Source: Pseudomonadota bacterium (GTDB lineage Bacteria > Pseudomonadota > Gammaproteobacteria > Burkholderiales > Gallionellaceae). From it: a stretch of DNA of 11,186 nucleotides. The notes beneath the pieces were generated by a model. It made no database searches. It saw only the letters and a program-made list of their open reading frames with translations, and was not told the DNA's origin. The stretch lies in contig JAJXTT010000025.1 of NCBI GenBank assembly GCA_021783525.1, positions 1 through 11,186 of the forward strand, read 5' to 3'. The translations under genes were made by a program, and so were the position numbers. Shown piece after piece: positions 1-5,945 of this stretch (the first letter of the stretch is position 1; the number at the start of each line of letters is the position of its first letter).

Positions 1-542
1 TGCTGGTGAAGACCATCGGTGCCTTGAACGGCAGCCTGCCGCTCGCCGTCATCGAGGGCGACCAGCAGACCGACAACGATGCCGCGCGCATCCGCGCCAC
101 CGGCGCGCCTGCATTGCAGATCAACACTGGCAAGGGATGCCACCTGGATGCGTACATGGTCGGGCGCGCCATGCGGCAACTCAAGTTGAGCGACGACAGC
201 CTGCTGCTGATCGAGAACGTCGGCAACCTGGTGTGTCCGGCCAGTTTCGACCTGGGCGAGGCGCACAAGGTGGCGATCCTTTCCGTGACCGAGGGCGAGG
301 ACAAACCGCTCAAATACCCCGACATGTTTCGCGCCGCCGACGTGATGCTGCTGAACAAATGCGACCTGCTGCCGTACCTGGCGTTCGACGCCGATCTGGC
401 GGTGGCCAACGCGCGCCGCGTCAATCCGGACATACGGGTGATCCGCATCTCGGCGACCAGCGGACAGGGCATGGAGGAATGGCTGGACTGGATCAGGGCC
501 GGTTGCCGGCAAGCGGTTGCGGGGCGGAAGATTGCTGGTTGA
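1..542 (+). CDS. hypB: Hydrogenase nickel incorporation GTPase HypB (3' part)
   Basis: HypB is a cytoplasmic SIMIBI-class GTPase that, with HypA, delivers Ni2+ to the large-subunit precursor of [NiFe] hydrogenase. The reading frame is open from the left edge (codons begin at base 3), so the N-terminal part with the P-loop is missing. Visible HypB hallmarks are VIEGDQQTDNDAARI near the edge, NTGKGCHLDA with a Cys-His pair at 138-143, ENVGNLVCPASFDLGE with a Cys at 234-236, and the guanine-specificity motif NKCD at 354-365. The Cys-His and the later Cys correspond to the G-domain metal-site ligands known in E. coli HypB. The end, with the ISATSGQGMEEWLDWI motif, is normal. A GTG at base 6 is internal to the gene and is not its start. 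The next gene, hypF, lies 120 bp downstream, with a repeat between them. Identification is secure; only the length is unknown. Confidence 0.96.
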   Translation, partial: LVKTIGALNGSLPLAVIEGDQQTDNDAARIRATGAPALQINTGKGCHLDAYMVGRAMRQLKLSDDSLLLIENVGNLVCPASFDLGEAHKVAILSVTEGEDKPLKYPDMFRAADVMLLNKCDLLPYLAFDADLAVANARRVNPDIRVIRISATSGQGMEEWLDWIRAGCRQAVAGRKIAG

Positions 543-576
543 CTCGAAGAGCGTGAATTCGATACATGATAATCAG

Positions 577-636
577 GCCACAGAGTACACGGAGAGGGAG
601 TGCGGTTTTCTCCGTGATCTCTGTGTACTCTGTGGC
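577..636. repeat. Short inverted-repeat element with CACAGAG-type arms (copy 1)
   Basis: Bases 577-590 and 623-636 form a perfect 14-bp inverted repeat (GCCACAGAGTACAC). Further in, CACGGAGA at 588-595 is complementary to 609-616, which gives an alternative shorter pairing. Read on the reverse strand, the right arm consists of three tandem 9-bp units of the form CACAGAGNN (one with CACGGAG). The left arm keeps only about two units, as if shortened. The arms match the ends of the larger element at 9166-9314, so this is a dispersed non-coding repeat, probably a small non-autonomous (MITE-like) or REP-like element. It fills half of the 120-bp hypB-hypF gap. No clear target-site duplication flanks it. 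If transcribed it would fold into a long hairpin, but there is no T-run after it to make it a standard terminator. Confidence 0.8.
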
Positions 637-662
637 TAGAAAATATATTCAGAGATAATTCA

Positions 663-2966
663 ATGGTCCACGCGCAAATCAGGGTCTCCGGGCAAGTGCA
701 GGGCGTAGGTTTTCGGCCGTTCGTCTACAAGCTTGCGCGTGAGCTCGGGCTCGCAGGCTGGGTGCGCAACGACAGCGAAGGAGTGGAGATCGCGGTCGAG
801 GGAGAGCATCCGCAAGTGATGCGGCTGATCGAGCGCCTGCAGAGCGAACCGCCCGTGCTGGCGCGCGTGGAGAAGGTCACGCACGATCTGGCGCAAACGA
901 CTACAGGTTTGCAGGGGTTCAGTATCGCGGAGAGCCGGGAAGGCAAGGTGCTGACCGGCATCGCGCCGGACATGGCGACCTGCCCCGAATGCCTGGCTGA
1001 ATTGTTCGACCCCGCCAACCGGCGCTACCGCCATCCCTTCATCAACTGCATCCACTGCGGCCCGCGCTACACGCTCACCGCGCGCCTGCCGTACGACCGC
1101 GCGAACACCAGCATGGCGAAGTTCGCGCAATGCCCCGCCTGCCAGCTCGAATACGACACGCCGACCACGCGCCGCTTCCACTCGCAGCCGAATGCCTGCC
1201 CGGCATGCGGCCCGCGCCTGAGCCTGTTCGATGCGCAATGGAATCCTGTCTCAAGCGCCGATCCTGTCGCCGCAACTGCCATCCGCATCGGGGCCGGACT
1301 GATAGTCGCCATCAAGGGCATCGGCGGTTATCACCTGGTGTGCGATGCGCGCAATGCCCAGGCCGTGGCCATGCTGCGCGGCGGCAAACGGCGCGAAGAA
1401 AAGCCGTTCGCGGTGATGGTGCTGAATACCCGGTCTGCCCGGCACTATGCACATTTCCGCGAACAGGATGGCGCCTTGCTGGAGACTGGCGAACGCCCCA
1501 TCGTTCTGATGCGCCAGGCGTCCGTCTGCAATGCGGAGTTGCACGGCATCGCGCCCGGCTTATCCAGCATCGGCCTGATGCTGCCCTATACGCCGCTGCA
1601 TTACCTGCTGTTCCACGAGCTGCTCGGCAAGCCGGAAGGTACGGACTGGCTGCATCAGGCTGCGCCGCTCGCGCTGGTGATGACCAGCGCCAATCCCGGC
1701 GGCGAGCCGCTGGTGAAAGATGAAGCCGAAGCGCGCGAGTCGCTATCCGGCCTGGCGGATGCCTTCCTCACGCATGACCGCGACATCCTGCATCGCTGCG
1801 ACGACAGCGTGATGAAGTGGCAGGGCAAGGCCCCGACCTTCGTGCGCCGGGCCCGCGGATACACGCCGCGCCGCATCAAGCTGCCGTTCTCGGGCCCGTC
1901 GGTGCTGGCCTGCGGGGCATGGCTGAAGAACACCGTGTGCCTCACGCGCGGCGACGAGGCCTTCGTGTCGCAGCATATCGGCGACCTCGACCACGCCGGT
2001 ACGCGGCTGATGCTGGACGAGACCGTCGCCTACCTGAGCGATATCCTCGATGTGCAGCCGCAAGCGGTGGCGCATGACCTGCACCCCGATTTTTACAGCA
2101 CTGAGTTTGCGCAATCCTATGCGGCGCAACGCAAGCTGCCGCTGATTGCCGTGCAGCATCACCACGCGCACATCGCCGCCGTCTGCGCCGAACATCGCAT
2201 CACCGAGCCCGTGCTCGGCCTGGCGCTGGATGGGGTGGGCCTGGGCGACGACGGCGGCGCGTGGGGCGGGGAATTGCTGCGGGTGGCGGGCGCGCGATTC
2301 GAGCGTCTGGGACATCTCTCGCCGTTGACTTTGCCGGGCGGCGATCGTGCAGCGCGCGAACCCTGGCGCATGGCGGCCGCGGCGCTGTTCGACATGAACC
2401 GTGCCGAAGAGATCGAGCGCCGCTTCCCGCGCCAGGCGGGTGCGGGGATCGTGACGGACATGCTGCAGCGCGGATTGCATTGCGCCCCCACCAGCAGCAT
2501 GGGCCGCTGGTTCGATGCGGCGGCCGGCCTGCTGGGGGTGTGCGAGGTGCAGGGCTACGAGGGCCAGGCGGCGATGCTGCTGGAGGGGCTCGCCGAGCGC
2601 CACGGCAAGACCGAGCCGCTCGCCCTCGGCTATATCCACACCGCGCAGAACGATCTGGATTTCCATCCGCTGCTGGCAGCCCTTGCCGACTGCAAGGATG
2701 CCGCGTACGGCGCCGCCCTGTTCCATGCCACGCTGGCCGCCGGGCTGTGCGCGTGGGTGCAGCGCGCCGCCGGCCGGTCCGGCATTGCACATGTCGCGCT
2801 GGGCGGCGGCTGTTTCCTCAATAACCTGTTGTCGCAGGCGTTGATCGAAAGCCTGTCGGCACACGACCTGCATGTGCTGACCGCACAGCAATTGCCGCCC
2901 AACGACGGCGCGATCTCGTTCGGGCAGGCCAGCGTCGCCCTGCAACATATCAATCAAGGAGCCTGA
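663..2966 (+). CDS. hypF: Carbamoyltransferase HypF
   Basis: HypF uses carbamoyl phosphate and ATP to carbamoylate the C-terminal cysteine of HypE, the first step in making the CN ligands of the [NiFe] site. The 767 residues have the full domain order. An acylphosphatase domain comes first (about 1-95, GQVQGVGFRPF with Arg18). Next are two zinc-finger-like pairs (C107/C110 with C129/C132, and C157/C160 with C179/C182). A YrdC-like domain follows (about 200-390, with KRREEKPFAVM and MTSANPGGEPL), and then a Kae1/TobZ-like carbamoyltransferase domain (about 410-767). The last contains QHHHAH at 498-503, LDGVGLGDDGGAWGGE at 522-537, and ALGGGCFLNN and PPNDGAISFGQ near the end. The length is normal. 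The ATG at 663 directly precedes the acylphosphatase motif; the Shine-Dalgarno match upstream is weak. The stop lies 3 bp before hypC. No sign of damage. Confidence 0.98.
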   Translation: MVHAQIRVSGQVQGVGFRPFVYKLARELGLAGWVRNDSEGVEIAVEGEHPQVMRLIERLQSEPPVLARVEKVTHDLAQTTTGLQGFSIAESREGKVLTGIAPDMATCPECLAELFDPANRRYRHPFINCIHCGPRYTLTARLPYDRANTSMAKFAQCPACQLEYDTPTTRRFHSQPNACPACGPRLSLFDAQWNPVSSADPVAATAIRIGAGLIVAIKGIGGYHLVCDARNAQAVAMLRGGKRREEKPFAVMVLNTRSARHYAHFREQDGALLETGERPIVLMRQASVCNAELHGIAPGLSSIGLMLPYTPLHYLLFHELLGKPEGTDWLHQAAPLALVMTSANPGGEPLVKDEAEARESLSGLADAFLTHDRDILHRCDDSVMKWQGKAPTFVRRARGYTPRRIKLPFSGPSVLACGAWLKNTVCLTRGDEAFVSQHIGDLDHAGTRLMLDETVAYLSDILDVQPQAVAHDLHPDFYSTEFAQSYAAQRKLPLIAVQHHHAHIAAVCAEHRITEPVLGLALDGVGLGDDGGAWGGELLRVAGARFERLGHLSPLTLPGGDRAAREPWRMAAAALFDMNRAEEIERRFPRQAGAGIVTDMLQRGLHCAPTSSMGRWFDAAAGLLGVCEVQGYEGQAAMLLEGLAERHGKTEPLALGYIHTAQNDLDFHPLLAALADCKDAAYGAALFHATLAAGLCAWVQRAAGRSGIAHVALGGGCFLNNLLSQALIESLSAHDLHVLTAQQLPPNDGAISFGQASVALQHINQGA
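2956..2961 (+). promoter_or_regulatory. Ribosome binding site of hypC
   Basis: AAGGAG lies 8 bases before the hypC ATG and inside the last codons of hypF. It is a strong Shine-Dalgarno match and fixes the hypC start. Confidence 0.8.
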
Positions 2967-2969
2967 AGC

Positions 2970-3224
2970 ATGTGCCTCGCCATACCCGCCCGCATCGAAG
3001 AGCTGACGACTCCGGGCAATGCCATCGTCAATCTGGGCGGCGTCCGCAAGGAGATATCGCTGGCGCTGGTGGATGACGCGGGCGTCGGCGACTACGTCAT
3101 CGTGCATGTCGGCTATGCCTTGCAGAAAGTGGATCAGGACGAAGCCGAGCGCACGCTGGAGATGTTTGCCGAGATGGGGCAGCTGGACGAGCTGCATGCC
3201 GAGCTGAATGGAGCAGTGCAATGA
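2970..3224 (+). CDS. hypC: Hydrogenase assembly chaperone HypC
   Basis: HypC is a small cytoplasmic chaperone. It binds HypD through its N-terminal cysteine, carries the Fe(CN)2CO unit, and docks it on the hydrogenase large-subunit precursor. The 84-residue protein starts with the diagnostic MCLAIPARI, in which Cys2 is the essential residue exposed after Met removal. It also carries the family motif GDYVIVHVGYALQKVD (about 40-55). A strong AAGGAG site fixes the start. Its stop overlaps the hypD start (ATGA), and hypF ends 3 bp upstream, so F-C-D form one tightly coupled block. A second paralogue (HybG/HupF/HoxL type) may exist elsewhere; the position between hypF and hypD supports hypC proper. 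Confidence 0.97.
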   Translation: MCLAIPARIEELTTPGNAIVNLGGVRKEISLALVDDAGVGDYVIVHVGYALQKVDQDEAERTLEMFAEMGQLDELHAELNGAVQ

Positions 3225-4348
3225 AATACATAGACGAGTTCCGCGACGGCGAACTGGCGAAGAACATCGTCGCGAACATCCTGCGCGAAGCGGAGAGCGG
3301 CAAGCGCTACAGCTTCATGGAATTCTGCGGCGGGCATACCCACGCGATCTCGCGTTACGGCATTGCCGACCTGCTGCCCGCCAATGTACGCATGATCCAC
3401 GGCCCGGGGTGCCCGGTGTGCGTGCTGCCCATCGGGCGCGTCGACCAGGCCATCCGGCTGGCGCTGGAGCGCAAAGTAATCGTGTGCACCTATGCCGATA
3501 CCTTGCGCGTGCCGGCTTCCGACAATCTTTCGCTGATGCGCGCCAAGGCACGCGGCGGCGACGTGCGCATGATCTATTCGCCGCAGGATGCGCTGAAGAC
3601 CGCGCGCGACAATCCTCAACGCGAAGTGGTGTTCTTCGCCATCGGCTTCGAGACCACCACGCCGCCGACCGCGCTGATCATCAAGCAGGCCAGGGACGAA
3701 GGCATCGCCAATTTCAGCGTGCTGTGCAACCACGTGCTGACGCCGGCCGCGATCACGCACATCCTGCAATCGCCGGAAGTGCGCCAGTACGGCACCGTGC
3801 CGCTGGACGGCTTCATCGGCCCGGCGCACGTGAGCGTGGTGATCGGCAGCCAGCCCTATGAACATTTCGCGCACGAATACCGCAAGCCGGTGGTGATCGC
3901 CGGCTTCGAGCCGCTGGATGTATTGCAGGCCATCCTGATGTTGATCCGCCAGATCAACGAGGGGCGCGCCGAAGTGGAGAACGAATTCACGCGTGCCGTC
4001 ACGCGCGAGGGCAACCTCAAGGCGCAAGCCATGGTGTCGGAAGTGCTGGAACTGCGCCGCAGCTTCGAATGGCGCGGCCTGGGTGAAGTGCCGTATTCGG
4101 CATTGAAGATACGCCCCGCTTATGTGCTGTATGACGCCGAGACACGCTACGGCATCGGCTACAAACCGGTGGCGGACAACAAGGCCTGCGAATGCGGCGC
4201 GATCCTGCGCGGCGTGAAGAAGCCGCAGGACTGCAAGGTGTTCGGCACCGTGTGCACGCCGGAGAATCCGCTGGGTTCGTGCATGGTGTCGTCGGAGGGC
4301 GCCTGCGCGGCGCATTACAGCTATGGACGATTCAGGGAGACAGTTTAA
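3221..4348 (+). CDS. hypD: Hydrogenase Fe(CN)2CO assembly protein HypD
   Basis: HypD is an Fe-S scaffold that, in complex with HypC, receives cyanide from HypE and assembles the Fe(CN)2CO group. It has 375 residues, the usual size. Conserved features are EFCGGHTHAI (Cys36), HGPGCPVCVLP (Cys64 and Cys67, matching the redox-active CxxC of the family), AIGFETTTPPTA (140-151), and GFIGPAHVS with EHFAHEYRKPVVIAGFEPLD. The C-terminal cysteine-rich [4Fe-4S] region carries C323, C325, C338, C345, C354 and C362. The ATG overlaps the hypC stop by 4 bp, and GGAG at 3210-3213 gives a well-spaced ribosome binding site, so translation is probably coupled. After its stop the usual hypD-hypE junction is interrupted by a palindromic repeat and a DUF559 gene. 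Confidence 0.98.
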   Translation: MKYIDEFRDGELAKNIVANILREAESGKRYSFMEFCGGHTHAISRYGIADLLPANVRMIHGPGCPVCVLPIGRVDQAIRLALERKVIVCTYADTLRVPASDNLSLMRAKARGGDVRMIYSPQDALKTARDNPQREVVFFAIGFETTTPPTALIIKQARDEGIANFSVLCNHVLTPAAITHILQSPEVRQYGTVPLDGFIGPAHVSVVIGSQPYEHFAHEYRKPVVIAGFEPLDVLQAILMLIRQINEGRAEVENEFTRAVTREGNLKAQAMVSEVLELRRSFEWRGLGEVPYSALKIRPAYVLYDAETRYGIGYKPVADNKACECGAILRGVKKPQDCKVFGTVCTPENPLGSCMVSSEGACAAHYSYGRFRETV

Positions 4349-4352
4349 CGTT

Positions 4353-4467
4353 CCCCTCGCCCGCGGGCGGGAGAGGGGCCAGGGGTGAGGGACTCAAGAA
4401 ATGAATAGCGTTTTCAGGTACGCATCGCCCCTCATCCCCAGCCCTTCTCCCGCCTGCGGGAGAAGGG
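4353..4467. repeat. Paired G/C-rich palindromic repeat in the hypD-DUF559 gap
   Basis: This gap contains two G/C-rich palindromic units facing each other. The left one is at about 4353-4391 and the right one at about 4428-4467. Bases 4366-4391 and 4429-4454 are inverted copies, matching at 22 of 26 positions. Each unit also contains its own palindrome of CCC...GGGAG type. The sequence style (ccctctcccg/cgggagaggg with ccccag/ggggtgaggg) is that of a family of dispersed extragenic palindromes common in many proteobacterial genomes. This is recalled from general knowledge and not tested here. The roughly 36-bp spacer (4392-4427) shows nothing recognisable. The unit sits directly before the DUF559 gene and is absent from the other gene junctions in the window. 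Confidence 0.75.
4442..4467 (+). promoter_or_regulatory. Perfect hairpin abutting the DUF559 ribosome binding site
   Basis: Bases 4442-4453 and 4456-4467 are perfectly complementary (12 bp) around a 2-base centre; in RNA the innermost pairs would open. The likely Shine-Dalgarno sequence of the DUF559 gene, AAGGGAG at 4463-4469, overlaps the 3' arm, and the ATG follows at 4479. Folding would therefore hide most of the ribosome binding site and could keep expression of that gene low. No T-run follows, so this does not look like an intrinsic terminator. The structure is seen in the sequence; the regulatory role is inference. Confidence 0.5.
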
Positions 4468-4478
4468 AGTAGTACGGC

Positions 4479-4883
4479 ATGGAAGATTACGTACCGCATC
4501 ATCCCGCCAAACTGCCTGAGGATATTCGGGCATTTGCCAGGGAAATGCGTAGCCGGATGACTGACGCTGAAGCCTTGTTATGGATGTTGTTGCGCAATCG
4601 CCGTATCGCTGGCGCGAAATTCAGGCGGCAACATCCAGTGGGGCGATACATTCTCGATTTTTATTGTGTCGAGAAACAACTGGGCATTGAGCTTGATGGC
4701 GGGCAGCACGCCGAGACGATCGGCTATGACCAGCAGCGGGAGAGATGGTTGCTAAAGCAGGGAATTCGTATCCTGCGTTTCTGGAATAACCAGATGTTGG
4801 CGGAAACAGAAGCTGTCACGGAAGTGATATTTCAGGCCGTAGTTGCTACAGAGACAGATCAATTAACGAATGAACAGAATTAA
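4479..4883 (+). CDS. DUF559 (Vsr-like) endonuclease domain protein
   Basis: This is a 134-residue protein of the DUF559 family (Pfam PF04480), related in fold to the Vsr/PD-(D/E)XK nucleases. The family core runs from about residue 18 to 110: REMRSRMTDAEALLW (Glu31), a basic GAKFRRQHPVGRYILDFYC stretch (Asp60), IELDGGQH (Glu71, Asp73, His77), and a final GIRILRFWNNQ. The putative catalytic acidic residues and His are all present, so it looks intact. Its biological role is not known; a DNA nicking or cleaving activity is a family-level inference. The gene is visibly richer in A/T than its neighbours and is not part of any known hydrogenase pathway. It follows the palindromic repeat and ends 2 bp before hypE. 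This suggests insertion into the operon together with the repeat. The short C-terminal tail (about 121-134) is unconserved in appearance. GGAG at 4466-4469 supports the ATG. Confidence 0.88.
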   Translation: MEDYVPHHPAKLPEDIRAFAREMRSRMTDAEALLWMLLRNRRIAGAKFRRQHPVGRYILDFYCVEKQLGIELDGGQHAETIGYDQQRERWLLKQGIRILRFWNNQMLAETEAVTEVIFQAVVATETDQLTNEQN

Positions 4884-4885
4884 AT

Positions 4886-5938
4886 ATGAATGGTGAAGTA
4901 AAAAAAGGTTACGTGCGCGGCCTGGACATCAAGAACGGGCGCGTGGACATGAGCCATGGCTCCGGCGGCCGCGCGATGGCGCAGTTGATCGAAGAGTTGT
5001 TCGCCGCGGCCTTTGACAACGAGTACCTGCGTCAGGGTAATGATGGTGCGCTGCTGCCGACGGCGGGCGGACGCCTGGTGATGGCGACCGATGCGCATGT
5101 GGTGTCGCCCCTGTTTTTCCCCGGCGGCGATATCGGTTGCCTGTCGGTGCACGGCACGATCAACGACGTGGCGGTGATGGGCGCGAAGCCGCTCTATCTT
5201 TCCGCCTCGTTCATTCTCGAAGAAGGTTTCCCGCTGGCCGACCTGCAGCGCATTGTGCAATCCATGGCGGCTGCGGCGCGTGAAGCAGGCGTACCGATCG
5301 TGACCGGCGACACCAAGGTGGTGGAGCAGGGCAAGGCCGACGGCGTGTTCATTACCACCACCGGCGTGGGCGTGGCGATGGATGGCGTGGAACTCTCCGG
5401 TTCCAACGTGCGGCCCGGCGACGTCATTCTGCTCTCCGGCAGCATGGGCGACCACGGCATGGCGATCATGAGCCGGCGCGAGAACCTTGCGTTCGAGGTG
5501 CCCATCGAATCGGATACCGCCGCGTTGCACCACCTGATCGCGGCCATGCTGGAAACCGGCGCGGACATCCGCTGCCTGCGCGACCCCACGCGCGGCGGGC
5601 TGGCCACGACGCTGAACGAGATCGCCAAGCAATCTTCCGTCGGCCTGATGATCAACGAGGAAGCCATTCCGGTGAAACCGGTGGTGGCCGCCGCATGCGA
5701 ATTCCTCGGACTCGATCCTCTTTATGTCGCCAACGAAGGCAAGCTGATTGCGATCTGCGCGGCAGCCGATGCCGAACGCCTGCTGGAGGTGATGCGCGCG
5801 CATCCGCTGGGCGGCGATGCGGCCATCATCGGCTTGGCGCATGCCGACCCGCATCATTTCGTCCAGATGAAAACGGCCTTTGGCGGTCGCCGCAATGTGG
5901 ACTGGCTGGCGGGCGAGCAGTTACCCCGGATTTGCTGA
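4886..5938 (+). CDS. hypE: Hydrogenase maturation protein HypE (carbamoyl dehydratase)
   Basis: HypE is an ATP-dependent dehydratase of the AIR synthase/PurM superfamily. It converts the thiocarboxamide on its own C-terminal cysteine to thiocyanate and passes CN to HypC-HypD. The 350 residues include DMSHGSGGRAM (21-31), LVMATDAHVVSPLFFPGG (64-81), GTINDVAVMGAKP (90-102), VTGDTKVVEQGKADG in the middle, and RDPTRGGLATTLNEIAKQS. The chain ends in PRIC, so the catalytic terminal Cys350 is present. The ATG at 4886 follows the DUF559 stop by 2 bp, and no good Shine-Dalgarno sequence precedes it. Translation may be coupled to the upstream gene, or the original leader may have been displaced. An in-frame GTG at 4913 is a less likely start because its SD-like sequence is too close. 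Next gene: hypX, 7 bp after the stop. Confidence 0.97.
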   Translation: MNGEVKKGYVRGLDIKNGRVDMSHGSGGRAMAQLIEELFAAAFDNEYLRQGNDGALLPTAGGRLVMATDAHVVSPLFFPGGDIGCLSVHGTINDVAVMGAKPLYLSASFILEEGFPLADLQRIVQSMAAAAREAGVPIVTGDTKVVEQGKADGVFITTTGVGVAMDGVELSGSNVRPGDVILLSGSMGDHGMAIMSRRENLAFEVPIESDTAALHHLIAAMLETGADIRCLRDPTRGGLATTLNEIAKQSSVGLMINEEAIPVKPVVAAACEFLGLDPLYVANEGKLIAICAAADAERLLEVMRAHPLGGDAAIIGLAHADPHHFVQMKTAFGGRRNVDWLAGEQLPRIC

Positions 5939-5945
5939 TGACGCC

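Noticed and set aside
577..636. Repeat as part of a CRISPR array
   Set aside because: The repeats are inverted, only two sites occur in the window 8.5 kb apart, and there are no regularly spaced unique spacers.
1743..3221. Long reverse-strand open frame (492 codons) opposite hypF, and similar ones at 3134-4315, 6078-7616, 7613-9049 and 9219-10307
   Set aside because: All lie opposite well-identified genes in high-GC DNA. Their translations are rich in Arg, His and Ala with no recognisable domain, as expected of codon-bias shadows.
4442..4467. Hairpin as an intrinsic terminator after hypD
   Set aside because: There is no T-run on its 3' side, and it lies 11 bp before a start codon in a same-strand operon.
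4401..4472. A 23-codon open frame before the DUF559 gene, as a possible leader peptide
   Set aside because: It reads straight through the palindrome, has no ribosome binding site, and its content is set by the repeat sequence.
4846..4860. CTACAGAGACAGATC near the end of the DUF559 gene as a third copy of the CACAGAG repeat
   Set aside because: It lacks the GCC end, the 9-bp spacing and an inverted partner, so the resemblance is best taken as chance.
5880..5945. Upstream extension of hypX to an in-frame ATG inside hypE
   Set aside because: The added residues do not resemble the HypX N-terminus, while MRILLLTHSF at 5946 does. The overlap with hypE would be 59 bp.
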